DNA of 64,000 nucleotides from Viridothelium virens. Its lineage: Eukaryota; Ascomycota; Dothideomycetes; Trypetheliales; Trypetheliaceae. Below are positions 22,133-34,430 of this stretch, piece by piece (the stretch's first letter is position 1; every line of letters begins with the position of its first letter). The stretch spans positions 1 to 64,000 of the forward strand of contig ML991775.1 in NCBI GenBank assembly GCA_010094025.1. The letters run 5' to 3'. Position numbers and translations under genes: made by a program. The notes below the pieces were generated by a model, which was given only the letters and a program-made list of their open reading frames with translations, had not been told where the DNA came from and did no database searches.

Positions 22133-24024
22133 TTAGAACATGCCACCGCCCATGCCCCCCATGCCGCCCATACCTCCACCAGGAGGCATGGCTGGTGCCT
22201 TGTCCTCCGGAGCCTCAACAATGGCAACCTCTGTGGTACCCAGTAGCGACGCAACGCCGCCAGCGTCCCTCAGTGCTGTTCGGACGACCTTGAAGGGATC
22301 AAGGATTCCGGCGCTGATCATGTCAACGTACTCGCCTTTGGCGCTGTCGAATCCCTTGTTGAACTCGCTGCCGTACTCATCCATAAGCTTGCCCACGACG
22401 ACCGAGCCTTCGGACCCAGCGTTCTCGACGATTGTTCGAGCCGGCCGCGTGATCGCGTTCTTGACGATGCTGACACCGAGCTGTTGGTCAAAGTTGGTGG
22501 GTTTGAGCTGGGAAAGACCGTTGGCGGCAGCCTTGAGAAGTGCTGTACCACCACCAGGCAGGATACCTTCCTCGACGGCCGCTCGGGTCGCATTCAACGC
22601 GTCGACCATACGGTCCTTCTTTTCGCTAACTTCGACTTCGCTTGAACCTCCGACTTTGATAACCGCAACACCACCTGAGAGTTTGGCAAGACGCTCCTGC
22701 AGTTTCTCCTTCTCGTACTCGGATGTCGTAGGGTCGGCCATGACACCACGAATTTGTTCGCAGCGTTGAGCGACGGCATCCTTGGATCCTTCGCCGTTGA
22801 GAAGGACCGTGTCTTCTTTAGTGATGGTGATGCTGCCGGTGGAACCAAGCATGTCGGGTGTCGCCTTTTCAAGTTTGATATCGAGCTCGTCAGTGAAGAC
22901 TGTACCGTTGGTGAGTACTCCTAGATCGCCGAGGATAGACTTTCGGTTGTCACCGAAGCCGGGAGCCTTCACTGCTGCAACTTGGAGCTGACCGCGCAGC
23001 TTGTTCAAAATGCAGACTGCTAGTGCCTCGCCATCAATGTCCTCCGCGATAATTACAAGCGGACGGCGAAGTTGTTGAGAAGCCTCGAGGGCAGGTATCA
23101 CGTCTTGGACGGCAGAGATTTTCTTCTCAGAAAGAAGGAGAAGGGGTTTCTCGAATTCCACCTTCTGAGACTTGGTATCGGTGATGAAGTATGGTGAGAT
23201 GAATCCTCGGTCGAACTTCATGCCTTCCGTGACTTCAAGCTCATCCTCGATCGTCTTGCCTTCCTTGACCGTAATTACACCCTCTCGGCCAACCTTCTCC
23301 ATTGCGCTTGATAGCAAGGTGCCGATGTGATTATCCCCGTTGGCAGAGATGGTGGCAACTTGCGAGATTTCCTCGCTAGTCGTCAAATCCCGCTTGTTCT
23401 TTTGAAGGTATTCCACCACAGCATCCACAGCGGCTTGGGTCCCTCGTCGAAGGTCCATCGGGTTGCATCCTGCAGCAACGTTCTTGACAGTCTCTGAGAA
23501 GATGGCGCGAGCAAGGACGGTAGCGGTTGTCGTACCATCTCCGGCTACTTCGTTGGTTTTGGAAGCGACGTCTTGGAGAAGACGGGCGCCGAGATTCTCG
23601 AACTTATCTTTTAGAGAGACTGCTTTCGCAACAGTAACACCATCTGAAGTATAAGGTTAGGGTCAAGGAAGGCGCCAGCGGACGACAGGATATCTGACCT
23701 TTGGTGATTTTTGGAGAGCCATAGCTTGATTCAATGAGTACATTGCGTCCCTTAGGGCCAAGAGTTGTGGCTACTGCTTTTGCAAGGGTATCAACACCAT
23801 TCAGAAGAGATTGTCGTCCCTCGACACCAAATCTTAGATCCTGAATGGAATACCGTTAGCATAATACAATGCAGAGTGCTCAATTCCAAAGCGAGGTACA
23901 TGCATACCTTGTGGGCCCATCTCTGTTGTTGTAGGTTCACAGCAGCCGGCCGTAATCTCGAGTTTGAAGATGAAGCAGAAGAGAGGATGGAGGATTTTGT
24001 CTTTGAGGTCAACGCTCGATGCAT
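22133..24024 (-). CDS. hsp60: Hsp60, mitochondrial chaperonin
   Basis: Group I chaperonin that folds proteins in the mitochondrial matrix with Hsp10. Three exons, 24024-23908, 23840-23699 and 23643-22133, give 589 aa. Exon 1 is an Arg/Ser-rich presequence ([20 protein letters not shown] ... RWAHK), and the mature part starts [23 protein letters not shown]-site motifs are [10 protein letters not shown] and [15 protein letters not shown]. Apical and intermediate domains follow, then [17 protein letters not shown]. It ends in the GGM tail ([18 protein letters not shown]). The introns GTATGC...TTCAG and GTCAGA...TTCAG have good branch points. A heat-shock-like element lies about 120 bp upstream. 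Confidence 0.97.
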
Positions 24025-24755
24025 CTTGAATTACGACGCCGAAAGGAGATGTAACAGTCGTGTGAAGGAATGGTGGAACGAGGGCAAATGGAAAGGGGAA
24101 ACTGGGGATTGATGGGGTCTCGCTCAAGTTTTTCGTGATGCTTCGAAAGTTCTCGAGCTTCAAGAGCACGGACATTACTCCTAACGCACTTCGGGAATAG
24201 TGCATCCCGGTCATTTTACAACACCATTCCGAGGCATCACGAAGCCAAGCTACCTGCCGCGGTGACAACAGTGGTGCATTCGGTCCGCCTCAGTGTGAGG
24301 AGAGCACGCATGGGAACAAGCACAATTTACCTCGCAAATACAATCTCCTGGTACTCTACTAGGGTTTTGATAGACATCACGACGCAAGGCATATCTCCGA
24401 ATTTTGACTCAGAGAATGTACAATGGCGAGACGGACACTGTGTCACGATAATTAGAGAAAGAGTCTGCAGACTATCGTATTGGACTATCTAGGTAGCTAC
24501 CAGTGACCTGTGAAGGTTCGTGCTGGAAATGCTCGTCAGAGTTATTGCAAAGGCCGCATCGCATGGACCAGCGAGCCTTTCAGAAATACACCAGTGGAAG
24601 AAAAATATGTGTCAAAAGGATACTGGTGTACACGCAAGGGAATCAGGAAACTTTTCGGGGACTGCATGCATTCGTGTGAACCGTGTGCCATTATCATCAA
24701 GCGTGCAGAGTCGTGTCATAGATTTCCACCGATCACGACTAGATCTCATATCCAG
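24025..24755. promoter_or_regulatory. hsp60 promoter and 3' flank of the next gene
   Basis: The left half is the hsp60 5' region with a heat-shock-like element. The right half is the 3' UTR of the gene ending at 24756. Open frames at 24262-24872 have no domain. Confidence 0.5.
24142..24161. promoter_or_regulatory. Candidate heat shock element upstream of hsp60
   Basis: The stretch contains GAAagTTCtcGAGctTC, three alternating nGAAn/nTTCn-type units with one mismatch, about 120-140 bp before the hsp60 ATG. The position and the known heat regulation of Hsp60 make Hsf1 binding plausible. Confidence 0.45.
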
Positions 24756-26232
24756 TCAGAACCCATCGTCAATGCGTTCATCAGCGTTTCCATTGAAACC
24801 ACCCATGCTGAAGTATTCGTGACTGTCTCCTGCCCTTTGATACTGCGACGTCAAAAAATGCATGGTGGGTAAAAACGGTGTTCCACCCATCAGTGGAGTA
24901 GTGTTGCTGCCAGTGATGTTTGACCAGGTGTATGGTCCGACTTCGGGCTGTCCTCCGGAAGCGTTGGTACTCATGTTCGAATAGTCGTAGAAGTCGTTGT
25001 TTGCATAAGGAGCGCCAAATCCTGTCGAGCTATTGCGATTACTTTCAACACCTGGGACGAAGTGGTGATGTGAACCAAGCGACTGTTGAAAAGGGCTAGC
25101 TAGGGAAGAAGAAGCCTGGTTTTGATTGTTATAGTTGTAGTCGTAGGACCCAGAATAAGGGACTGCATTGCCGTTCGTAGGATCATGCATACTGTTCAAG
25201 CCATGATTGAAGTAAAATGGGGGATGCGGAGCTGGTGTAGTGGATGGTTGTAAAAAGTTATGCGGATTGTGTGCGATCATTGTAGATGCACCTGCAGTAC
25301 TTGCATCTCCTTCCGTGTGCTGAGATGTGTTCGTGTTGGTGCGGTCGTGGGCGTGAGTGGTGGGCGAGTCGGGGTTGGTCGCAACAAGGGTTTGCTTCTT
25401 TCGCCCCGGTCCTTTGGGCTTTGGAGTCGCTTTGCCCCTGGTGGTCTTGGGCTTCGCTTTCTGGGCCTTTTCCTTCGGCGAAGCGCTGTTGACACCGGTA
25501 GAACCGGGACCCTTGTCTGTTGCAATCAGCAAGATACACACAAGAATGAAAGTCAGAAGAGAAACAAAGTAAAGATATAACGACGGGAATGGCACGTGAG
25601 GGGTTTACCTACCGGGAGTGTATCCCGGGACCGTAAGACCCTGCTGGATCCGGCTTTGACGAACCTTGACCAGGTGTTGCCGGATCCCCGACTCTGTGGT
25701 CGAGTCTGAGATATGGCGAGCAATATTTCCCCAAGGTATCGAGGCCTTGGCGGCATCGCACTCGTAAACAAAGGCAAGCAGCAGCTTGATGTCCGTATCA
25801 TCTACGCAGGGACGAAGTCAGCACAGTTGTGTCTTAAGGATAGACAGAACTCAGTCAAAGACGGCGCTATAATCACTTACTGGACCATCGCACGATCTCC
25901 CGATGCTCTGGACGCTTGGAGATCCGCGGCTTCTTTGCTGATGCCTTTTGTTGAGTTCTGCGAGTGCCCTGCACGATACCTTTCCCTTCCTTCTTGCCAG
26001 CCTTGGGTGAGATCGGGCCTTTTCCAGAACGGACCGCGTTGCTTCTCTTGCTATTTTTGGACTTTTTGCTGCTTGGGCTAGGCTCCCAGTCACTATCATT
26101 AGCCTCGCCAGCCGATTCGTAATCAGCGTCACTGTCGTTGGAAATTGGAGAGCCAACAGTGACTTCGCCGGGAGCTGAGAGCTCTCCAGCGTTACTGGCA
26201 TCAGAGGTCTCGAAATGCTTGAGGGCATCCAT
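24756..26232 (-). CDS. Fungal nuclear-type protein of unknown function
   Basis: Three exons, 26232-25881, 25801-25613 and 25516-24756, give 433 aa with phase-1 joins. Exon 1 is acidic/Ser-rich then strongly basic (SKKSKNSKRS, KKEGKGIVQGTRRTQQKASAKKPR). Exon 2 holds the only folded-looking segment, about 60 residues: NDTDIKLLLAFVYECDAAKA, SIPWGNIARHISDSTTESGI, RQHLVKVRQSRIQQGLTVPG. It resembles a Myb/SANT-like helical domain seen in uncharacterised Pezizomycotina proteins. Exon 3 begins with a Lys/Pro-rich stretch, then an Asn/Ser/Tyr-rich tail. Nuclear DNA or chromatin binding is inferred. A decayed inverted copy of part of exon 3 lies 1.3 kb upstream. Confidence 0.75.
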
Positions 26233-26954
26233 GATAGTGGCTCAGAAATGGAAGTTGGAGGAAGCTGGGTGATCGAGCGCAGAATTGAAGAAGGTGCGCG
26301 CGAGGTGATATATATCGCCCGACCAAGCCGGAGGCGGAAGTGAAGGGATCCCCGTCACAAGCACGACCTGGTCGAGATAGGCCCCAGATCCTCTGTGATA
26401 TAGGAGCACTAGCGTTGGCTGCAGCCGTCCTGAATAGGAAGTGTAGCAAAGCGTGAGCGTTCGTGGAGCCAAAGTCCCGCTGCAATCCAGCATGCAGCGG
26501 TGATTCTCAACAACACGTGCCCTTGCATCTAACATCCACTGACCTCAAGACCCACTTGGAGATAGCTGTGAAGTGGGTCTGTAGAGTCCCCCACTTGATC
26601 GAACAAGTGGATAAGGCGAATGGTGAAAGACACCAGACCACGTGCAGCAGAGAGAAGACGAACAAGGCCCGCATAGGTATAGGTGTGTCCAAGGGGTCCG
26701 ACATCGGCGTGTATATCGAATTCTGCCAGGAGATGGTCTGTAATCTTCTTGAATTCGAGGATGTGTTGATTGTTGGCCCCACGTGACGAAGGAGAAGTCT
26801 GCTCCAGCGTCACCATGGCCATGTCTCCCCGAACCTTTTGAGATTAGAGTAGAAGTCCCATCTCTTCCAGCGGCAGCTCCATCACTGCGCCTGGACCCCG
26901 CCGGACACGTTAACCATCTCTTTCCCAAGGGTACTGGCTTCCCATCTGCTCCAG
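26233..26954. other. 5' flank of the unknown nuclear gene; unassigned open frames
   Basis: It contains the promoter of the preceding gene. Overlapping open frames on both strands (26463-26786 plus, 26545-26958 minus) have no recognisable domain and may be decayed coding sequence. Confidence 0.4.
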
Positions 26955-27075
26955 CCAAAATCTCCTACCACCATACCACCACGACCACATCTCACCAGAT
27001 GGACGAAGAAGCTAGTACCGCACATGCATCTACGATGATAGCCAACAACACCCAGAACTTTTTACAACAGTGTAG
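26955..27075 (+). pseudogene. Inverted relic of exon 3 of the neighbouring nuclear gene
   Basis: On the plus strand this reads EEASTAHASTMIANNTQNFL, matching GDASTAGASTMIAHNPHNFL in exon 3 of the minus-strand gene at 24756-26232. Nucleotide likeness is also plain: both share a CATCTAC(G/A)ATGAT(A/C)GC core and AACTTTTTACAAC. The match begins upstream at a His/Thr-rich stretch and fades after about 120 bp. The rest of the gene is not recognisable here. I infer an old inverted partial duplication. Confidence 0.65.
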
Positions 27076-30000
27076 TAACAAGACCAGTAGCGATCCTTGT
27101 AGTGGCGTTCCCAACTTGGTCTCGTCTACCAAGAAATGTGGACGATGTTGTATTTTCAATCTCTTCAGGGTATAATCTTGAGCAGCATGCATGTTCTGCG
27201 CACTGATGCAGCTATGCCTCTGCCTGACCATTGTGACGTCCGGACGAGACATTGGCGCGTAGGTGTCATTTATATGCATCAGCTATAATAGGCGGGCAGG
27301 TACTATGATTCGAAAGAATGTTAACTTTGTCCAGCGGTCCGCAAGAAACCTTTCCAAAAGTTCAGAAACATGAAGGACTGCTGTCAAGAGGAGTACACGA
27401 AAACAATCTGAATGCGAGGTCTGGTCCATGAGCATATAAGATGGGGTAAATGCTGGACTGTCGAATAGAAATGGGCGACAGGTTGCGCTCGCATAAATTT
27501 CTATTGGGAGGAAGTTGTTTTACCTTTTCACAAGTACCAAGACCCAGTCTGCTTTTCCATAGCCAATCTAGACATCGACATCGCAATTCAAAGAGACTGT
27601 CTCTTCTCTTGGCGATTCTTTCCTTGGTGCGCTAGATACGCACAGTTAGTCTGCTTCGATAATTTGAGGCGACTTCCTCAGTAGTGCTTTACCTTAGCTG
27701 TTGTAGATGGGATATACGGTGCAACAGCGTACAGTACTATCCCCATCAACAGTGTATTCCATTTGTATTCGGATACGCGTAGAATAGTGCGAAGGTAAGA
27801 CTTGGTTTGATCGAATCTGCATAGTCGACATGAGCGAGGACAGGACCCAAAGACGTCCCGAGCAGAGTCCGTCTGCCGTGGCTTCAAGGTGTTAAGGTCC
27901 TTCTCGTTGAACTGAAGGAGGTACGTCAAAAGATTCGCACCGTCAGTTCGAGGTTCAGATCATCACCACGACTTACTCCATCCATTGAAGACTCAGATCA
28001 TCCATGCAAGATACTGATCCTTCACCCCCGACTGACATAGTCTATCGCCAACTAACATAGTCTATCGAGCATAGACCGGAAGTTGCATAGGTGGTGGGAG
28101 CTTCCCGAGGGAATGAGGCTGTGAGGGAAGTCCGAGGAGGTAAAAGAAGCAAGGAAGGGCAGGGAAACAAGGGAATAAAAGCCCTCAGATCACCTGAAGC
28201 AGCGAGGCTCACGTAATCTCGCGGTTGTGAGTGTGCCTGGATTCCGCTCTCAGTTTGCACGCGCAGCTTCACAACAAGAATTACCCCTGAAGGCCGGTGT
28301 ACTACCCAGATAACCTTTTCTCTTTCAGGTAGGATCCACATGGCATGTTGAACCAGTGCGGGACAATGATGAAGGGCCAACTGTGACTTTCAAACCGATG
28401 TTACGAAGAGTCGTCGATTCATTGTTATTGGTGATGTTGAGGCTCAATGTTATGCTATCATTATCTTACACATGATCGAATGGCAAAACTGCTTCAAGTA
28501 ATCGAATTGGACTCATAGTCTTCTCTCCAATTAATCCGAGGTGATTGTAATAGGCCATGGCTGACTTCATAGGTGAGAATGTCAGTCTGACACACATGAT
28601 TGAATTTGAAGGGTTCCACATCCAGCGTGGATGCTTGTTTTGGATCCACTCACGACAAGCTGAGGTGATCGCTGGGAACAGCACCATGGAGAGTTGGCAC
28701 ATTGCTGTGTGGGAACGGAGCAGGAGATAACACGGGGCTCGCTCTGTCCATCTACTGAACATGCAGCTTCGTGTAGCTCCAGGTAAAGAAGAGGCCAAGT
28801 CAAGCAAGGCTCAACGTTGTGAGGTTGCCTTGAAGTCGTATTTGAGTTGCGTCCCTGCGGCTGTCCGTGTATGCACAATCGGAAGATCGGATGCGCCATT
28901 ACATGGGACGAAGCCCACAATAGGGAAAGTGGCCGCTCAAACTCTGACGAGACAGCTCTCTAATAATCTGCCCAACCTAGAATCCTCTCAAGTCCTACAA
29001 TAATCTTCTTTGATTGTGAGAATGCTGTGCAACGTGATGAACTGGAATCCATCATCTGAATTTGAACCCTGTGCTGCCAGGGTCGTCAGAAGACCCCTTG
29101 TGCGACATTGAAGGCGTAGTTGTGCAAGTGATTGCCTGTTGTAACTCGGAGCGGCTGTTGGGCAAGAGCTGGTGGGTCTCATTAAAGAGCATCAGTCATG
29201 GTTGCTCTTGCCTTCCCTGAAATGGTGTTCGGCCGCGTGGAAGATTTGGAGCCTCCCGCTCGTTGCCCCATAATGGACGCTCGTTGGGCCTATCACTTCC
29301 CTCGCCCCAAGACGACGAGCACTGCGCAATGTCACGCTGGCAGTTTCCCGATCTTGCGGATGGTCTCTACCCACACGGTACCAGCAGCCTGACGTTGAGA
29401 TCTGATTCTGGTAGTTGTCCCTCGAAGGGATCATGCCGCCTGTCACCAGCTGCTCGGACATCGATGCTCCACCTTGGCGTTGGATAGCAGTTCGTTGGCA
29501 GACTCGTGATGGTGTTGTGTCGGCATATCCCTGATCCTGTGGACTGTGCTCGGCAGTACAGGGGCGGCGTTTTGACCTTGGGTTCTTGATCTCTCACTTC
29601 GATACCCCCTCACCCCTTGCTTGGGGTTCGAAGCCTTGGCTACAGAAGAACAGCAACCACGCCACATTCTCTGGATTAGACTGTGCTGGGCTACACCTCG
29701 CCATCATGATGCTATCCTGGCTCGTCGACATGCAAAGAGGGAAGCCACAGGTACTGCCATCAACAAGCAGCTTGATGCTGTGACCATCGTGAAACAAGTG
29801 ATCCGACCGGCGAGGTCCCAGACGACCAGCAGCGTCTCATGAGTCTGTTCACAGTCCGATCGCACTCCTAGCAGGACCATTCAGGCGATAAATCAGCTGC
29901 TATTACCTCTTGCCGCTTGCAGCAGGACCAGGACAAGCAGCCGCCACCAGAAACGTCTCCATCACCTGCGGCCTGTATCCAACGTGCATCCACTTGGATG

Positions 30001-30920
30001 CAGCTGAAGGGATCAGAATACTACACCCAGACAGCAACTCCAGCGATCGAAATGGTTAATAGGATAATTTGTCAATGGTCTTTGTGTCGGCGACGACTTG
30101 AAACTGTCGATGCCCAACTCAGCGGGCGGGTCATGATGCTGAAGCAAGGCAAGATGCCTACCTCCTATGCTCCTCGGCGCCCGGGCCATGACAACAACAG
30201 CGACCTTGGCCTTGGAAGGGAGAAACTCCTGGTGACTTCGCCTTTCACGATTTGCAGTTGTGACTTAACAACTACGGCTTGAGGACTGGAGGCTCAACGG
30301 TAAATGGAATTCTCACGGCTCCTTGTTCTTTATAAACTAGTTATCCCGACTCAGCGAACGACGGCTTGATCCGAAAAGATTTGACCGTGGGAGATGGGAT
30401 CGTCAAAGACCAGACAATCGAAGACTTCGCAACCTATATTATCGGCAACAATAACAGGGACCAAAGCTCCAAAGTGGTGCAGCAAGGTCGACACGGCGAG
30501 GCTAGATAAGCGAAACCGAGCCGGCCAACGCCGACGAGAGTATTCTTCGAGCGACCGACAGCGAGCGACCGAGATCAACATGATTGACGTCGAGACGTAC
30601 AATAACTTGACCGACCAGGAAAGAATTCTCGGACACTTTGCTGTAATGCATCGATCGCAAGCGTTGACGGGCCGCGAACATCCTTTGATCCTTCGAAAAG
30701 ACCCTCATTAGAGGTTCAAGAAAGAGAAGGCCTCGCTCGTCCAGGACCAAGGTCTTGCCATATCGCATCACGATCCCTTAGGCATTGAAAATTGATTCAG
30801 AGGCTCATTGGAGCCCGAGCCAAGTTGGTCATCCCTCGTCGGAGGAAGGCCAACCACGGCAAGATCACTCGAGTGCAGCCACAACGACTGACTTCAGGGA
30901 GAAATCTCGCCCCAAGGAAG
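27076..30920. other. Gene-poor island, left part
   Basis: No gene can be supported. Short open frames on both strands overlap without splice logic. A 20-bp direct repeat (ACATAGTCTATCG core) occurs twice at about 28,033-28,073. A stretch at 28,555-28,730 keeps a plausible open frame (MADFIGENVSLTHMIEFEGF), unassigned. Confidence 0.5.
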
Positions 30921-31147
30921 GATGCTCGACTGCAGGGGGGATGCTCGACGCCAGGGAGGATGTTCGACTCAAAGGGAGTGCTCAACTCAAGCGAAAGTTC
31001 TCAATCAAATGGACGATGCTCAACTCAAGGAAGAATGCTCGGCTCAAGAGAAGATGCTTGATTCAAGAAAGGGTGCTCGACTCAAGGGGAGCTACTCGAC
31101 TCAAGAGAAGGTCCTGGACACAGGAGAGAGCTCTCAAGTCCAGGAAA
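30921..31147. repeat. Minisatellite, about twelve 19-bp units
   Basis: Tandem, diverged copies of GATGCTCGACTCAAGGGAA. Units are 18-19 bp, so the phase shifts and the apparent 134-residue open frame across it (repeating LDSRG/MLDARED-like words) is not a real protein. It was read directly from the sequence. Confidence 0.85.
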
Positions 31148-31340
31148 CATGATACCCTCGACGGAGAAGACAGAAATCCAGGCTGACCACTCACTCCAAG
31201 GAAGAAAGAGACGACCTGAAGAGCAAAATGCAGGAATGGCATTAATCGATAATCGTGCTGCATTGAAAATCTTCTCCCGATAAGCGTATTCGTTCGGTGA
31301 CCGTGTCTTCGAAAGACGCATTGCCTTTGAAGAAGGACAC

Positions 31341-31500
31341 AATTAAAAAGAAGATCGGAAGACGGAAAGATGGGAAGATGGGGAGATGGGAAGCTGAGAG
31401 GCCGAGAGGCTGAGAAGCTGAGAAGATGAGAAGAGGAGAAGATAAGACTCTGAGGAGCTGAAAATATGAGAAGATGGGAAGATAAGAAGAGAAGCAGGAA
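31341..31500 (+). repeat. Purine-only strand tract (GA-rich, GAAGATGGGA-like)
   Basis: About 160 bp in which the plus strand is almost all A and G with sparse T, built from imperfect GAAGATGGGA, GAGGCTGA and GAAGCTGA units. Such mirror-like tracts can form triplex DNA; that is known chemistry, not shown here. Confidence 0.75.
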
Positions 31501-33980
31501 CATCGTACGACGAAATGCACATCAGGGGAGAATATTAGGGAGATCGACGAGGCCCTTCCGCGAAACAGACCTCAAGAGTAGATGAGAAGCATATATCCGG
31601 CATCTTGCAGCAATAACCATGCAGAGAAAGATGGGGACAAATCGAGGAACATCTCCAAGTCATCTTTGCTTGGTAGATATGGCTACGCGCAGACCTTCTT
31701 GTGAATCGGACCTTTAATGGTACAGAGAAAATTCATATCGTGCATAAGGACCATTACCATCAACCGGCGCGCTTCGATACAGCCACCGACCTGCTCTTGT
31801 TAAGTTTTGAAATGACAGAGAGCCCTTTACCTCTGTGAAATCCAAAATCTAAGAGCCTCTCCGAATGCCTTCCTCATCACGCTGCTTGTTGGAAGCGTCG
31901 AGGAGTCTTGGAAAACAACTTCACACTCCCAGATCAATCAGCGTAACTCCTGTTGAAGCTCTTTGCGACGAATAAGAAGAAGTCTTCGATATACCGGAGC
32001 TGGAAGACTTTCGGCCAAGCTAGGAATGCTGGAGCATAGTATTGCCAAGACCGGAAAGAAGATATTTAGGCTGCACATTGGAAAAAGGGCTCTGATTTCT
32101 GCAAACACTGCGAAGTAAGGGCTATTTGGACTGAGAAGGTCGAAAACAATCCGTCGTATGGGAAAAGAAGTATCTACTCGTGCCCATGAAAGCATCATTA
32201 AAAAAAGGAAAAGCGCCGACTAATCGAGGCCGAGAGGTTCAAATAGCTGGATCTCAGGGTTAAACCCCCTTCATCGATCAAAGAAATATATGTCAAGACG
32301 CCTTCCTCAAGTTTTCCATGTCGTCTAGCCGCAAATATGGTCCCGTTCCAAGCCTGTCTAATCCGGTAAGAAACGTCGCCGCAGGTCTTTACGTGGATCG
32401 GAAGACCATCAAATGTGTCGCGAACTTGGAGATCAGGATTGTAAGTGATGTTGCGAGGATAACGCTGTCGATTACCTGGATTTGACGGACGTTAGCCTCT
32501 ATTCCTGCGCGAAATATCAAGTCCTTGACCAATTCCCTGGAGTTACACTGGAGAAGACGCTTGCCATGGGGACGCTTGAGGATCAGTCCATTTCGTCAAA
32601 TTCCAAACAAAGTGTCCTCCAGAACGGGAGATGACGCTCGTCCGGATCCTTGAAATAGCTTTTGCGACTCTTGCTTGGATAAGTCATCAAGATCGCCCAC
32701 AAACTAAAGTTGTTCAAGCGTTCTCAGAGAAATGGCGACAATGAGACATGGCACCGGACGGCGAAACTTGAGACTCAGCTTTGCTTTGGAATTCGTCCTC
32801 TCCAATTGATCTTTACCATTCCAGGCCTCCTTTATCAGTCATCGACCCGATGCAGCCCATTCACAGTAGAACCAGCTCCGGATGTCTCGACGGTATAATA
32901 AGACCATACTGGCATGCTCTTTTGACTCCGCATTGCATGTCAAATCGTCCCATCGCAGCAGCAGACGATTGTCCGGAATGGAGATGTATACCCTCGAGCA
33001 GCCTCGACTATCCTAATCAGGAGGGAGAGTCACTATCGCTCAGGAGTGCTCGCAGTTTCAGCGCCTTGTTGATACTGAACCAACGGTGTTTGATTGGGTT
33101 CGCCTTGTTACTTGTGGATCGATTTCCGGCGCAGACTGCATCCAACATTGACTTTATCGTCTCCGCTACTTGAGCTGTATCTCTTGATCAAGACGATGTG
33201 CTGCCCTTCGTAGAATAAAGAGCTGCTCGTGCACTGTCCGGCCGTTTCTGTGCTTTTGACGTTGTTCTTTGGCACACGATCAATGTCCCTGCGTACTTGG
33301 GCTTGCTTGCTACGGATAGCTATAGTCCCCCTTCTGGCCGCTCAACATCATACAGGCAAATGTGCTGCCCCCAAAGTGTGTGTCTGCTCCTCTTGCTCTG
33401 CGCAACCTAGGATGCCGATCATCGGAAACTGTGGAGGCAATTTGGCACCAGGGTGTGCGTGGTGTTGGAGCTTCCGTTTGCTGCGATGTCATCGCTGCAG
33501 CCAGCCGAATCTAAAGAAGCTGGACATATAATTTCCTTCTGTTCTGAAAAATAACAGATATCATGTCTTTCGTATTTCGTAAATTTCTTTTTGTCTCTTG
33601 CTCTTGCATCGTACCACAAGGAGGATGGTTCCGGGCGGTCATGGTTGCCGGATTTCTCTGGATGGATATGATCCGGAAGTTTGGACCCGATGAATCTGGA
33701 TGACGGACTGCTGGCCATCCTGGAACAAGTGCTAAAGCAACGGAAATATGCGGCTCACCTCTACTGGAACTATAAATCATGTTAGCCGCTTTCTTGACGA
33801 GATCGTTTCTTGGGGAGGAAACTCACTCGATCTCGGATTCGGTTAAAGAGATTCTGGCACCATACACTATGTCAGAGTTAGCCAAATTGGTAGCCGTTGG
33901 CTCTGCTTCTCTGCGATAGCTTACCCATCGCAGGGAAACAATCCCATATTCTAGGCTACCGCCGGCCAATTGATCTGCCC
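31501..33980. other. Gene-poor island, central part
   Basis: No gene can be supported. Open frames at 32781-33173 and 33229-33531 lack domains. The segment 31,930-32,230 has a Lys/Arg-rich broken plus-strand reading that I could not assign. Confidence 0.5.
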
Positions 33981-33989
33981 TAGGTCAGT

Positions 33990-34145
33990 GTCCGGTCGCT
34001 TCATAATACTACACCACCAACAGGATTATTGTTGCTCGTATAGCGGAGCACCGCTATCACAAGCTGGGATAACTCCCATTCTCTCTCACAAACGGCTTCG
34101 AGGACCATTACGTCGGCGGGAGTCTGCCATGTATTAATGCTGCAA
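33990..34145 (-). pseudogene. Relic copy A of an unidentified coding family
   Basis: On the minus strand it reads LEAVCEREWELSQLVIAVLR then YTSNNNP. It is a diverged inverted copy of 35745-35870. Over the best 48 bp there are 8 differences, 7 of them transitions. The pattern (hydrophobic helix, short loop) could be one ankyrin-like repeat from an NLR-type gene; this is a guess. Confidence 0.5.
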
Positions 34146-34256
34146 ACTCAAGTGGCGAGTGGTCGATCGAACAATCACTCCGGTATTCATGCCCTCCACA
34201 AGCATCTTGAGGAAATACCATTCCCTTCGCTCTGTCCGCATGTTTCTCCATTCCAG

Positions 34257-34430
34257 AATCTGCCAAATTTCAGATCCGGACACCCAATAATCTGGGATGG
34301 AGCAGGCACTGCTGACTTACCTGCTCAGCGATCAGGCTGTGAAGGAATGTCGATTCAGTAATCTGCCTGATGTCAAATCGAGACATCCAGTAATCTGGAA
34401 TAGAGCAAGCATTGGCGCCTTACCTGTGCC
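34257..34430. repeat. Diverged tandem duplication, period about 102 bp
   Basis: AATCTGCC...ACACCCAATAATCTGGGATGGAGC at 34,257 recurs 102 bp later as AATCTGCC...ACATCCAGTAATCTGGAATAGAGC. A period divisible by three next to relic A suggests decayed repeat-protein coding DNA. Confidence 0.6.

Noticed and set aside
22140-22769. 209-residue plus-strand open frame across hsp60
   Set aside because: Antisense shadow of the Hsp60 C-terminal coding region.
26545-26958. 137-residue minus-strand open frame upstream of the unknown nuclear gene
   Set aside because: Low-complexity start, competing frames on both strands, no domain; cannot be told from chance.
30785-31186. 134-residue open frame rich in Arg, Lys, Ser
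   Set aside because: It is the translation of a 19-bp minisatellite; three overlapping frames look equally open, as expected of repeats, not of a gene.
31930-32230. Lys/Arg-rich broken plus-strand reading, suspected end of a DNA-transposon transposase
   Set aside because: No catalytic motif, terminal repeats or long frame; the likeness is compositional only.
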